64,000 bases of DNA from Anniella stebbinsi. Its lineage: Eukaryota > Chordata > Lepidosauria > Squamata > Anniellidae. Each line of letters starts with the position of its first letter. The first letter of the stretch is position 1. Made by a program: the position numbers and the translations under genes. Shown piece by piece: positions 43,336 to 54,400 of the stretch. The notes below the pieces were generated by a model. The model saw only the letters and a list, made by a program, of their open reading frames with translations, searched no databases and was not told where the DNA came from. The stretch is taken from contig JARDYH010000002.1 of assembly GCA_029215795.1 (NCBI GenBank), positions 132,253,001-132,317,000 of the forward strand, given 5' to 3'.

Positions 43336-44904
43336 AACTGTATGTGAACAAGCTACTCGTGCTTTAACTGTTTTTGAAATTTTAATGTATACTTCTAATC
43401 CACTAGGTAAGGGGCTAATTTCCCAGATTTACAAAGCTATAATTTCTGCCTTATTAACACCCTTAAAGTCACTGAAAGCCCGATGGGAAAAAGATCTAGG
43501 AAAGGCAATTGATGAAATCCTGTGGAATAAAATCTGAAACAAAACACCCTTTAAAACAACTTCTGCATGAGTCCGAGAGAATGCTCTCAAGGTTATCCAC
43601 CGATGGTATATATATCCACATCTTCTCAATAAAATTAACAACACCCTTTCAGCATCTTGCCGGAGGAATTGTGATAATAACATAGGTTCTTACTTCCACA
43701 TATGGTGGGATTGCCCATTAGTCTCTGTATTCTGGAGAAAAATCTTTCATGAAGCTGAACTCATCACTAATTCCACTCAATCCTAAAATTGCCCTCCTAT
43801 CAATATATGATGGGACTGCACTACATCTTACCCAAAAGGGCCTCATAACCCACCTAATGACAGCGGCAAGACTCACTATAGCCAAATGCTGGAGATCCCT
43901 GGATGGAGATCTATTTGAAATCTAGCTGGCACAGTTTTGGGACTTAGCTCTTATGGACAAATTAACAAATGAAATCCGCAACTGAAGAAGCAACACAACC
44001 ACCACTTTTTATAAAACTTGGTTTGGAACATGAATATCGATCTCCAGCCACACATGGTGATCTTGGTGGAAGACCCTTATTTTCATTGTTATTGGAAACT
44101 TTGTTTTATCCCTGCTATACATATTTTTCAGTGGTACTCTCATGGGGGTTTGTGTGAAGGGAACTGTTGTTTATTTGTATTGTTTTACCTAAAATAATTA
44201 AATATAATTTTTAAAAAAACTTCCCATAAAGCTCCTGGGCCTGATGGATATACAGGAGAATACTACAAAATTTATAAGGACTTACTGATTCCAAATTTTA
44301 AAATATTTTAATACTATTCTGAATGGAGCCTCCCTACCCAATACTTGATCACAATCTAGAATAGTCCTAATACTTAAACCTAACAAGAATCCAACCAATC
44401 CTGACTCCTATAGACCTAGATCTCAATGTAGACCACAAGATATTTGCTTCGATATGGGCTAATAGATTAAAAACAGTGCTAGAATCTGTAACGTTACATA
44501 GCTGATCCAATCCATAGAATATATAGTATAATCAAATTTTGCAAGACATTTAAAAAATCTTTAGCCATCATGCCAATAGACCTATTTAAAGCCTTTGACA
44601 ATGTAAATTTAGACTTTCGTTTGGAATCCACAATTTTTTTAAAATTTGGCCAAAAATTCTTTCATGTTCTCAACTTGATCTATGCAATTGGGAAACTCGT
44701 AAAATTGATATCCATGCTGGTACAAAACAAAGTTGCCCACTCTCTCCGTTACTCTTTACATTAGTTATCGAATTTTTGGCAGACAAATTGAGAAGTAACG
44801 CTCAAATTAAAGGAGTGCAAATCAATGTTCAAACTCCTATAATCAGTCTATATGCAGATGATATAATTTTAGTAACAGAGCACCCTAAAGACGATGCAAT
44901 AGCC

Positions 44905-45120
44905 ATAAAAAAGAATTAGGCAGCTATAAAAACTAGCCTCTTCCGGCAGACCTACCCAGATGAACTTTAAACCAAGAATTTTAAAATGTGTTGTTTTATA
45001 TGCTCTTTTAATTAATTTATGTATTTGATCTATATTGCTATTGTACTAATGTTGTTCCCCGCCTCGATCCAAAGGGAGAGGCGGGTAAGAAATAATTTTG
45101 TTATTATTATTATTGTTATT
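44905..45120 (+). repeat. LINE/SINE tail with TTA repeat
   Basis: A T-rich body ending in ggagaggcgggtaagaaata and an ATT microsatellite. The same ending occurs at 26155-26215. It interrupts the second L1 between its YADD motif and its FRYLGV motif. Confidence 0.6.
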
Positions 45121-45467
45121 AAAGTATTTTTTTCTAAATCTAATTTATTATGTTATAATGTCAACCTTGATACACAATTGGCTACTTCTAAAATAATGGG
45201 CATTCCTCTAGTTAACTCATCTTTTCGATATTTGGGAGTCCAAATTGGTAAAAAAAACCAACAAAACCTTTAGTAATAATTGTGGTAAAATTTGGAAGTC
45301 GGTGCAAATTGACCTAAAAGGATGGAATCGTTTAAACCTTTCATTACTAAGTAGAATATCAACAGTTAAAATGATGATAGTTCCTAAGTTCACTTATCTA
45401 TTTTATACCAATAGAAGTCACAAAACAACATCAAACCAAAATTGAAAAAAAATCTTTAAAAGTAAGA

Positions 45468-45957
45468 AGTTGAGACAGGCTGGAATGGAAAGATAGAAAG
45501 AGTGGTCTAACCTGAGTCACCATCACCGAACAACGAAGACCCGTGGGGGTCAAGAGCTGAGGAAGGGAGGGGAGCCAAAGTTGGTGACCGAGAGTAACCT
45601 AGGCTTCTTTTAAATGGTAAAAATCACTCCCCTGGGGCGCAGTTTAGTATGCTAATGCAGTCACCACCTCCTAGACCATGCTAAGGCAAGCACAGTAAGT
45701 TGCTTAGTATGTAATTCTGACGTGTACAGGTGTGTACCCTGGTCACACAGAGCTGTAACCAACCAAATTGTATATAGGGGCTATGGGAATGTATAAATAG
45801 ATGTCAAGACCTATAACAGATGGAACACTTGCTTTGTCCTTAGGCCAGGAGTTTCCCTTTCTGCGCAGAACGGAATAAAGCCTTTGCTATTTCAACTCCC
45901 AACCTGTGTGTTGTATTGGACTCTGCGCACCAGGCACGAGCCCTCCCAGGGTCCCTG
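45468..45957 (+). mobile_element. Solo LTR-like insertion in the second L1
   Basis: About 490 bp with a TATA-like tgtataaatag near 45790 and a polyadenylation signal cggaataaagc near 45870, then a U5-like segment. L1 coding sequence resumes at about 45958 (FGGNKTPKL). The ends are not exact and no target duplication is clear. Confidence 0.55.
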
Positions 45958-46480
45958 CTGTTTTGGAGGTAATAAAACCCCTAAACTGTTCCGATACAGG
46001 CAATTAGCTGAGGGAGGATGGGGAGTCCCTAACCTTAAACTTCATTATGAAGCATATCAACTTAGACGCCTCTTATCTTTTACTAATGACTCACAAGAAA
46101 AGGAACAGGTACAAACAGAAAGATCTTTATTTAAACAGCCAGGCCCACTGATTATACCAGTTATTAAAAAAAGATAGCAGAAATGCCTTGAAAAACCAAA
46201 ATACGCTTCTTAAAGCACCATTGAAGATATGGAAATACAGGAAGGAGGGCCTTATGCCTGGAATTTCACCAATGGTACCTCTTCATGGCCATCCCCAATT
46301 TCAAAGGACTGACAGACCCGTAAGTGAGAATAATAAAAAAAAATTAAAGGAGGCAAAATTATTTAAATTAGGAGATTATGATGAAAACGCACAACCTGTG
46401 GAGGGACAAACTAAGGAATACAGGCATAACCTGGCTTCTCTGGTATCAGACTAGCACATTTATAAGAAAACTAATAATAT

Positions 46481-47095
46481 TACAACAGAAAACCAGGAAT
46501 CTTAGGCTACAGTCCTATCCCTACTTACCTAGGAATAAACCCCTAACTTGGTTTTAAGCAGCCTGTGTCTGCTCCAGCTCACTTCTCACAACTTGGCTGG
46601 CGAGCGCAGACTGTGCCAGAGACACAGGTCATTTTGCGCAAGGGCACTCGCCACACACGTGTTTGTGGCACACTGCCTCTGTGAGTGATGTCACAATGAG
46701 GAAAGTCAAGTCACAAGCCTTCCACACCAGTGAAAACTTTCCTATCGTGGATTGACCAGCGGTGTGCGAAATCGCCATCCATAATTTTCTCCTCCCTCCC
46801 ACCTAATGCAAACTCCATCTCTCATTTTCCCTATTTCATGCGTGGAGCTACGTGTATAAAATCCAACTTAAAAACAACAACATGTTTCTAGACCTTATGA
46901 AAGTGAAGAGAGGTTCAGAAATGTGCAGGTAAATGCTCCATGAAATCTGAAAATCCAATTCAGTGGGACTTTATCTTATGTAAACCGCCCAGAGAGCTTT
47001 GGCTGTGGGGCGGTATACAAATGCAAATAATAACAATGTAGAAAACCGCCCGTGGCTTAAGTAAAACTAGTACAAAAAAAATGACCAATTCAATT
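46481..47095. other. Repeat remnants, with an L2-like tail
   Basis: No gene. 46925-47037 holds a LINE/SINE 3' end with aaccgcccagagagctttgg and ggggcggtatacaaatgc. The same family is seen in reverse at 54180-54240 and 59694-59750. Confidence 0.5.
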
Positions 47096-47345
47096 ACTTG
47101 AATTCCGTTACTTACTTAAACGAACCGCGGACAACACAACCCGAATCCCCGTCGAGGCGTCGTCCGAACCGCGCCGGTAAGAACGAACTTTCCTCCCCCT
47201 CACGCCTCCAGAAACGCCCAGGCACGCAGCACCGCGCCCAAGGCTGCGAGCCACGCCCTCACGCCTCGTCAACACGTTCGCGCCACGACGCTCGTTGGCC
47301 CGTTTCATAGTCATATAACGCAGATTGGCCTCCCATTGGTAAAGA
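47095..47345 (-). promoter_or_regulatory. CpG-rich candidate PIWIL2 promoter and first exon
   Basis: A small CpG-rich block in AT-rich surroundings. On the minus strand it has two CCAAT boxes (reverse complements at about 47323-47339), then GC-rich sequence, then a consensus donor GTAAGTAA at about 47107-47114. That layout fits a TATA-less promoter and a non-coding first exon reading left, toward PIWIL2, whose first coding exon needs an upstream donor. It would make intron 1 about 25 kb. Inference only; it could serve another transcript. Confidence 0.4.
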
Positions 47346-48400
47346 ATAACGTTTCTTCCCTCCCCTCACTTCAGGAGTCATCCAAGTCCTATATAATGAG
47401 GGGGGGAGGCTGCTGAGCAGCGAGAGTTTAAGTATGTTTCCTAATAAATGAGCCCTATTGAGCGCAATGGAACTTATGATTTAATCAAAGGATATTAATA
47501 TGAATTACTGCCTTGGCGCAGTATTCCACAAGCTAGCTCACTTATTAATGGTACAGTCCATAACTGAGGGCAGTGTGGCCATAGGGCGTGGCCTAAGTTA
47601 AAGGCTGGGTTATTGTGAGGCTTAAAGCAGCCGTTGACGTTTGATTTTATTTGAAAAGGAAGCGCCTTTCCAAACTGGGGGAAGGGAGGGACATACGAAG
47701 GAAAGGCAAGGGAAAATTCCGTTATTGCCAATGGAGACTGGTGGCTCCGATTTTGGTGAGGCTATGAATCCATTCTGGGTTACAGTCAGAACCAGCCAGA
47801 ACTTTAAAGACGCTGTCCGAGGTGCTGAACCTCTTTTGGGTCTAGGTTTTAGCACCTTAGGTAACTCCTTTAGAGTTCTGGCTAATTCTGACAGAAATCC
47901 AGAATGGATTCACAGCCCCATCAGCCACCACTGGTTAGAGCCGTTGCTTTATTCAAGTGTAAGCCAGACTACTTGACACGGCTATATTATGCCACAGTAA
48001 CTTGCCTCAGACGCTTTTTGTTAAGCAGAATCAGGATGGTTATTTATATTTGTTTTCCACGTTTATACTGCTTCCCTTGCACACATTAGTAAGGTTCCAG
48101 ACCGGAGTAGACCCGCTGAAATTAATGGGACTTCAATTAATCATGATTTCAGTGGGTCAACTCTAATATGACAATCTCTGGAACCAAATATTTCTATTTC
48201 CATGGCAGCTTACATATTTTTACAAAATGAAAATAAAAGGTAAAACGCAGGACTCAAAGGAGCTCCGTATGTCATTCGTTCCATACACTCTCTTGATGCA
48301 TGTTTGTGAACAAAATTGTCGTTTATTTTAATTTGCAACAGTGACTCTGAGGGAGAAGAAACCAGGATTTTAGGGTTGTCGCCTCTTTTCTGAACTTCTG
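47346..48400. other. Intergenic sequence with a palindromic MITE
   Basis: 47731-47934 is an imperfect palindrome (aatggagactggtggctccg at the left; tcagccaccactggt at the right). Related elements are at 53108-53247 and 55593-55720. The rest shows no gene. Confidence 0.55.
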
Positions 48401-48401
48401 C

Positions 48402-48648
48402 CTATGAAGAAAGATGCCAATCCTATCATATTATGGGGTTCCTTTTTCCTTTTTTTCTTTTTACTGTTTATGTGCTTACAGCAGATTAAGCAATTAAGCA
48501 AATGGTCGTTTTTTTGTTTGTTTGTTTTACTTTCCTTGTCAGGATTCAAGGAGCAGTATGTTTCGCCCTCAGACTACTAGCGTCCATGGCGACATGGGCT
48601 TTACATTAGTATGGAGAGAAAGATTCAGTGGGACTTATTCCCACTGAA
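48402..48648 (+). repeat. Local duplication, copy 1
   Basis: Shares about 230 bp with 49290-49520, from atgaagaaagatgccaatcc through gcgtccatggcgacatgggc to ttattcccac, with scattered substitutions and small length changes in T runs. Confidence 0.85.
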
Positions 48649-49127
48649 AAAAAATGATACGTAGGATCCTCCTAGAGAGAGAGGCAAGATGGATAATTAG
48701 GTTGAATACGACTAGTCCCTCAGGTCTTAATGAATCCTTGCAATTATCAGCATTGTCATGATAAACAGCTGTTCCCATTTAATCTTCAAGCCCTCCTTAT
48801 ATGCTTCACATCCTTCTGTTCTCATTATGCCTAAGAGATTAACAGCGTTTTGAGCAAAGAAGTGTAGCAATCCTTTGAGTAAGTATGTGATTTTTATTGT
48901 TGAATAATAGATTAATCTTTCCTGCTTGTTGCATTTTTGTATTATCATACTGTAGCCTGTAAAATATGTATTCAAATTGATAAACAATGTCTCTATGTGT
49001 ATGTTTTTTAATATAGTATTGTCGTAACATTTTTAGTTATATAGTTAGTTTTTAAATCGTTTTGGAATTTGTTTTCCCTTCTGAAATGTAAATACTTTGT
49101 TATAAATTTGTTTATTTGTAGATTGCC

Positions 49128-49157
49128 CTGAGGAAGGACTCATTTTCAGTCCGAAAC
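49128..49157 (+). ncRNA. Hammerhead-like ribozyme core (degenerate)
   Basis: ctgagga fits CUGANGA, then ggact-cattttc-agtcc gives a 5-bp stem II with a 7-nt loop, then gaaac. This order is the conserved hammerhead core, which in vertebrates is often carried by Penelope-like retroelements. Against it: the first stem II pair is missing (extra A at 49135), and I can make only a two-base stem III and no stem I. It is probably a decayed copy if real. Confidence 0.3.
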
Positions 49158-49289
49158 GAGTAGGCTGTACTTGAATGAATACTTCTTCAAGATTAAAAGG
49201 TTTACTTGACTATACATCTTTGCAAGATACATCATTGGTTCTGCCTTCAGCTCTCACTGCCCTAGGGGGTTCCCTTTCTCCTCCTGATT

Positions 49290-49520
49290 TATGAAGAAAG
49301 ATGGCAATCCTATCATATTACGGGGTTCCTTTTTTCTTTTTACTGTTTATGTGTTTACAGCAGATTAAGCAATTAAACAAATGGTGTTTTTTTTCCCTTT
49401 CCTTGTCAGGACTCAAGGAACAGTATGTTTCGCTCTCAGACTACGAGCGTCCATAGTGACATGGGCTTTACATTAGTGTGGCGAGAGAAAGAGGGAGATT
49501 CAGTGGGGCTTATTCCCAGC
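49290..49520 (+). repeat. Local duplication, copy 2
   Basis: Second copy of 48402-48648, same orientation, about 640 bp away. The sequence between them includes the hammerhead-like motif and a T-rich stretch, so the spacer could itself be an insertion. Confidence 0.85.
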
Positions 49521-50099
49521 TAAACGGGCATAATGTATTGACATTGCAATCCTACACTACATCTACTTGGAAGTAAGTCCAAGGAATTAACTGTTTGAGC
49601 CTAAGTCCCAGCGAATTTAATAAATCGCTGGTGTGATGGAGGCCTGAGTAAAATATGCATGGGCTTACGCTGTTCACCAACAAAGATGTACTTTGGCTGC
49701 AACCCTATGCATACTTAGCCGGGACTAACTCCAATTGAAATCAACGGGTTCCCTTCCGAGTAGGATGCACTGTTGATTCCTCCCCATCCCCCAAGACACA
49801 AGAGTATCCAGATGTGCAGGCTAACCCGGATATATCTACGACTGGAAATCTAACGCAAATTTTTTTTTTTTTTTTAAGTGTAGAGTGATTGAAATGAATG
49901 GGTCTTTAGGCATGACTGGTGTAAATCCTATTCATTTCAATGGGGCTACTCTAAGTAGCAGGAGTTACGTTGGATGTTACCCTAGAAGTTCTGCTCTATC
50001 CACAGCGGGGCGTTTGAAATTGCTGGGTGGGTTAGCGCTTTCACACGTGTCTTTTCTTCTTCCTTTCCTCCTGTCTTTCTTTTTTTAAAAGATGTATTT

Positions 50100-50350
50100 C
50101 GCGAGTGCGCCGAAGCAAACCTCCATTCTGGCCCGGATTAGGCTTTCCGTTCGCGGATCCCGACAAGCCGATTTCGAGACCCAACCCGATTGAAGGCTCT
50201 TTATCCGGCGCGCCAGAAGCCCAGAGAAGGGTTGAGGTCGGAAAGGTTTTGCCGCGGCTCTTGTTCCCACGCGGGGCGCTTTGCGGGCTGCAGTCGGGCG
50301 AGGCGGCGGCGGCGGCGGCGGCGGCGGCAGAAGAAGCGGGCGGCGAAGGG
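50100..50350 (+). promoter_or_regulatory. CpG island, promoter and non-coding exon 1 of the ATAD1-like gene
   Basis: CpG-dense sequence ending in a GGC repeat (about nine units, 50303-50330) and ggcgaaggg before a GTGAGT donor at 50351. The next acceptor (TTCCAG at 51231-51236) opens the exon with the ATAD1-like start codon, so a 5' UTR exon ending at 50350 fits. The transcription start is not visible. Confidence 0.55.
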
Positions 50351-50505
50351 GTGAGTGAGTCCCGAAGTGTTTCCTTCTCGCTTCCGTTGTCTACGAAGGG
50401 GAGCGCTCGCCGGGCGCCGCGGAGGGTTCAGCACCGCGATCAGCAACCACCCAGGCCCCACCCAGCCTGCGGGCTTTATCTCCTCAGTCAGCGAAGGTGA
50501 AACAG

Positions 50506-50604
50506 GCCCTGCCCTCCAGAGACGTTGAGCTACAACTCTCTGCATCCCCAGCCAGCGGCTGGGGATGCTGGGAGTTGTAGTTCAACGTCTCTGGAGGGCA
50601 GGGC
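50506..50604. repeat. 99-bp palindrome next to the CpG island
   Basis: Arms of about 47 bp (gccctgccctccagagacgt on the left; acgtctctggagggcagggc on the right), meeting at cagccagcggctgg. It is a compact MITE of the ctacaactccca type. In intron 1 of the ATAD1-like gene. Confidence 0.85.
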
Positions 50605-50614
50605 TGGGCCGACT

Positions 50615-50960
50615 CCAGGTTTTTGCACGCCCTTGAGCAAGACGCCCTCCATGACCCCTGTGATGCCTTCTCTAAAGCAGCTGAACATCACAGCCCTGTC
50701 CCTCAGTGAATCTACATCCTCACCGCCATTGTCACTAGCTGCCTTTGGTCCCCTTCCTCGTCTTTGCTGCCACTTGCGTGCTTGGCAGGTAGAGAGACAG
50801 GAGGCAAGCAGGCCATGGGCATCTCCTGTTCCTCTGTCTCGCCGCCTTTGTTGTCTGGGCCAAAGCCAGAGGCAGGTGGACAAGCAGGTTGCAATAGCGA
50901 AAATGAGGAACAGGGGGCTCTTGTTAGTGCCCCCCAGGCCTGTTGCAGCCTTTCTAGAAT
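50615..50960 (-). repeat. Low-copy repeat R, copy 1 (inverted)
   Basis: The reverse complement matches 56395-56905 and 60735-61040 (shared blocks around aacaggagatgccc, gaggaagg and tgacaatggcggtgagga). The ORFs here are not genes. Confidence 0.65.
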
Positions 50961-51261
50961 TTATGTGGGGCTTAGTCTGGGCGTTGCTTGCCTAAGGGGT
51001 CCATGGCAGAGATGCAATTGCAAAGTGTGTGTGTTGGGGGTCTTCTTGATTCGAAAGCTCTTTAGCCCCCACGTTGCACCAGCTCTCTCGCCCTCTGGCT
51101 GAATTGTCTTTGTCCCTTAGCTGGTTCTCTTGAGAGCTATGCTAAATGGCTCCCATATTTTCTCTGTAATTCTTTGTATTCCAACATTTCTTCTCTCCCC
51201 ACCCCTGCTTTTTTATTAATCTTATTCTGCTTCCAGTCTGGGAGCTAGAAGCACTTAAGAA

Positions 51262-51435
51262 ATGTTGCTGAGGGAACTGTCTAAGGACCTCCTCGCCCGG
51301 CCACTGACCCGGAAGGAAGTGTTTGCTGTCCTCTTCCGCCTGACCATCTTTGGGGCTGCCACCTACTTCAGCATAAAGTGGGTGTCAGATGCCCTGGACC
51401 CTTCTCGGAAGCAAAGGGTACAGTTAAAGAAAAAG
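51262..51435 (+). CDS. ATAD1-like coding exon 1 (membrane anchor)
   Basis: 58 codons, phase 0 end, GTACAT donor. The exon itself begins at 51237 after TTCCAG. Contains [20 protein letters not shown] and [17 protein letters not shown], the anchor and the start of the linker in ATAD1. Confidence 0.9.
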
Positions 51436-54400
51436 GTACATACAGGGATCATACCAACAAAGTGGTAGTGGTGGTGGTGTGTGTGTGTATAATCAGCAGG
51501 CTTTTCCAGCCACTTATTGCACAACTTTTGGGAATGTTGGGTGAGCTGATGTCTCACGTTGAGGATCCCTCAGAGCATGGCATCAGGCTGCTGCTCTGGA
51601 GAACTGCAGCAACCATGCACTCTAAGCCTTACTCTGAGAGGTCCTCAAGAGTGAAATATAGTGAGTGGAGAGAACTGCTCTGGAGAGCCATGCTGGCTGC
51701 TTTCCCACAGTAGGAGAGTGCCCTGTCCAGCAGGGCTTTCTGGAGCAGCAGTTTGGTACATAGGTCTCCTGGCAGTGGTGGGGCACATGGGATCCTCTGC
51801 CTGAAGCAGCAGATTTACTTCCATGTCATGGAAGGGCCACCCTGGGAGTCATAACTCATTGATAGAGCACTGCTTTGATGCAGAAGATCAGAGGTTCAAT
51901 CCTTAGTATCTCCTGCTAGGGCTAGGGGTGAAATCCTGCCCGAAATCATGGAGAGCTGCTTCCAGTCAGAGTTGACAGTATTGGTCTAGATGGATAAATA
52001 GATGGATTCAGTATATGACAATTTCCAATGTTCCACATTAGGTCATAGACAGTGAGAAGCACTGGGTAACTGCTGGTACAAGTCCCAGCTGAATGGGACT
52101 GGAGCTCAATGTGCATGTGTGTGGGGAGAGGGGGTGTTGAACATATCTACAAGGGGATCTTGTCATTATCAGGAAGTCTGAGAAGCACTGGGATATGGAA
52201 TAAAATTTAAGTTTGGAAAGCGCAGACAGACCAGAATCTGATGGTTGCCTAAGCAAAAACCCAGGCTTTGGAACCCGTCTCCAGCACACACACACACACA
52301 CGCCTTTTTAGGTGGTGGCGGTTGCCCCCTTTGTGTGTGCACACATGGTTTTTTTTTTACTTCTGCAAACCTTGAGATTCCCCACAAAATGCTGACACCT
52401 CCCACTTGTTTCTCAGTGGTCCTTTTTCGATCAGCTGTCACCACTTGAGTTCGCTATTAGAGGGAAGGATGGTTATGACCTCTCCCTAAAGCAGCTATGT
52501 GGGATGAGTAGTGCTCCAAATGGTGTTGGACCGCAACTCCAACTATCCCTCCCAATTGGCTATGATGCATTGGGCTGATGGGAGTTGCAGTCCAACAACA
52601 TATGGAAGGCTGCACGTTCCCCCCTCTTTCCTTAAAGATTATCACTATATTCTGGTCTTTACTGATCTGAGTGTATTGAACAGCAGTTCCAGAGTGCCAG
52701 GCGCAAGTCAGTAAATATAGACAGTCATGGCAATAGCCGTGTCTTCTGCTAAAGTTCAAGTCTGAAGTATGGGTAGGACTGGAACTCTGATCCTCTTTTC
52801 TGTTGGCAGGCAGAACGCTTGATGAAGCAGCTAGGAGTGGAAGGGGTGAAGCTGACAGAGCATGAGATGAACATTGCTGCTCACTTGGTGGTTCCAAGGG
52901 ACATCAAGGTAAGATGAGGAGACTGCTAGTCCTCTTGACAAAGTGTAGAGCAGGGGTGGATAACCTACACCCCTGCCTTTCAAAAGCCCTGCAACAAGTT
53001 TAGTTTTCTAGCAAGAGTGATCAGCCCATTGGGTGGGGGGGAGGGAAGGGAGATGGGGAGAAAGAGGAAAAAGGACTGTCAGAAAGAGAGATGAAAAGTG
53101 TGGTCCTCAGTGGAGGTTAGTAGCTCCGATGTCAGTGGACCCACTGCGGGTTTCAGTCAAAGCCTTGGATAGCTTCTTTAGAGTTCAGACTGAAACCTGG
53201 AGCGGATTCACCACCTCACTGATATTGGAGCCAGCAGCCTCCACTGGTAGTTCTGCCCACTTTTGGCCTCACTTACCACTGACTTCAGCCCTGCCCACCA
53301 CCAGCATTCCACTCACCCCACCAAAAGGTTGCCCCTAAGGGAATGCTGCCCTTCACAGAAAAATAGTTTTAGTTAGAATAAGGCCATGAGCAATCTTATC
53401 TGATGAAGGGGAACATAACAGTGGAAAAACTGCATTTTGGAATGAGAATGCATGGAGTCACACCAGAATCATATATTCAGATTTGGAAATGTGTTATTAA
53501 TATACAGAGTGCTTTACAGAATAATGTAAGCACAACAAATCATTGGGTGGAAATACAAATCCCCTACCCCAAGGAGATTGCAATTTAAACCAAAATCTAG
53601 AATTTGAAATATGCATTTTTTAATCCAGCTCCTTTTGCCAGATAGCTCAGAGCTCCTTTGCCAACTCTGAAGTCCTCAAAGCTTGTCCTTCAAAGCTTGT
53701 CCCATCCACAGGTCACTTGGAAGGACATTGCAGGCCTGGATGAGATGGTCAGCGAACTCCAGGACACCGTCATCCTGCCATTCCAGCAGAGGCATTTGTT
53801 TCAACATTCCAGGCTCTGCCAGCCCCCCAGAGGTATATGTTGGAGTAAAGGTCCCACTCCACTCAAAAATTACCCTCTCTATTTTTTTCAGACTTCAGGA
53901 AAGCACTATTCTTCATTTAAAAACCTCCGTTCATTAACCAGAACCTAGATCCCAAAGGAGTAATTATGGTCAGAGGGCCAGTTCCTTACCTAATGACCAC
54001 TTCGACAATTGCTGGATATTTGAGAATGATATTCCTCCCGTCAGGCAGAACAGCAAGAACAATTCAGAAAGTGAAAAAGGAAGAAAGAATACTTGTCCTC
54101 TTACTTCCACTTGGACTCAGGGCCAGTTTTGTAATTTGGGGTTGGGGGAGGGAGTCAATTCATTTATTTTTCGTTCGTTTATTACATTTATATACTGCCC
54201 CATAGCCGAAGCTCTCTGGGCAGTTTACAAAATGCAAGTTTACAGCAGAAATATCACAAAATATATGTAACAATATATTGCAACAATATTTAACAATATA
54301 CTAAATAACAATATCACAATAATACTCAAAATATACTAAATAGAAGTTTACAGCAAAACAGAACAGATAGGGGAAAAAAACAACTTGGTTGGAATAACAT

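Larger units (their letters stand above)
37540..44160 (+). pseudogene. L1 ORF2 remnant (endonuclease, RT, C-terminal region)
   Basis: Endonuclease: GSLYAPNSLQEAF, VGGDFNLVLN near 37880 and RLDYVLVSEEW...SDYALVW near 38070-38160. RT: ALDATKAFDRLNWQFLYATL at 39250, GTKQGYPLSPLL and the catalytic NMFADDVALML at 39546. C-terminal: GGMAVPNLKWYHDA, then after an inserted element IRDFYKAHK, then HRWYIYPHLL and YFHMWWDCPLVSVFW. Stops and frameshifts throughout. Confidence 0.75.
34200..44217 (+). mobile_element. L1-type LINE, old and multiply interrupted
   Basis: Plus-strand L1 with a coiled-coil ORF1 start (34230-34360), ORF1 core remnants (about 35400-35990 and 37300-37500), ORF2 endonuclease (37540-38300), RT (38880-39700) and C-terminal region (39790-40350, 42760-42895, 43335-44160), ending in an A-rich tail near 44217. 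It is split by a minisatellite, an ORF2-like scrap (34935-35165), a second LINE, a hAT-like element and a GC-rich repeat. Many stops and frameshifts show that it is ancient. Confidence 0.75.
44218..46480 (+). mobile_element. Second L1-type ORF2 fragment, interrupted
   Basis: Readable pieces include APGPDGYTGEYYK at 44232, KQSCPLSPLLFTLVIEFLAD near 44730, SLYADDIILVTEHP near 44850, FRYLGVQIGKK near 45225, and GGWGVPNLKLHYEAYQLRRL near 46015. It is cut by a LINE tail (44905-45120) and an LTR (about 45468-45957). It follows the 3' end of the first L1 directly, in the same orientation. Confidence 0.7.

Noticed and set aside
50105..50500. 131-codon ORF with a poly-Ala run
   Set aside because: The Ala run is the GGC repeat; the ORF crosses the probable exon 1 donor and resembles no protein.
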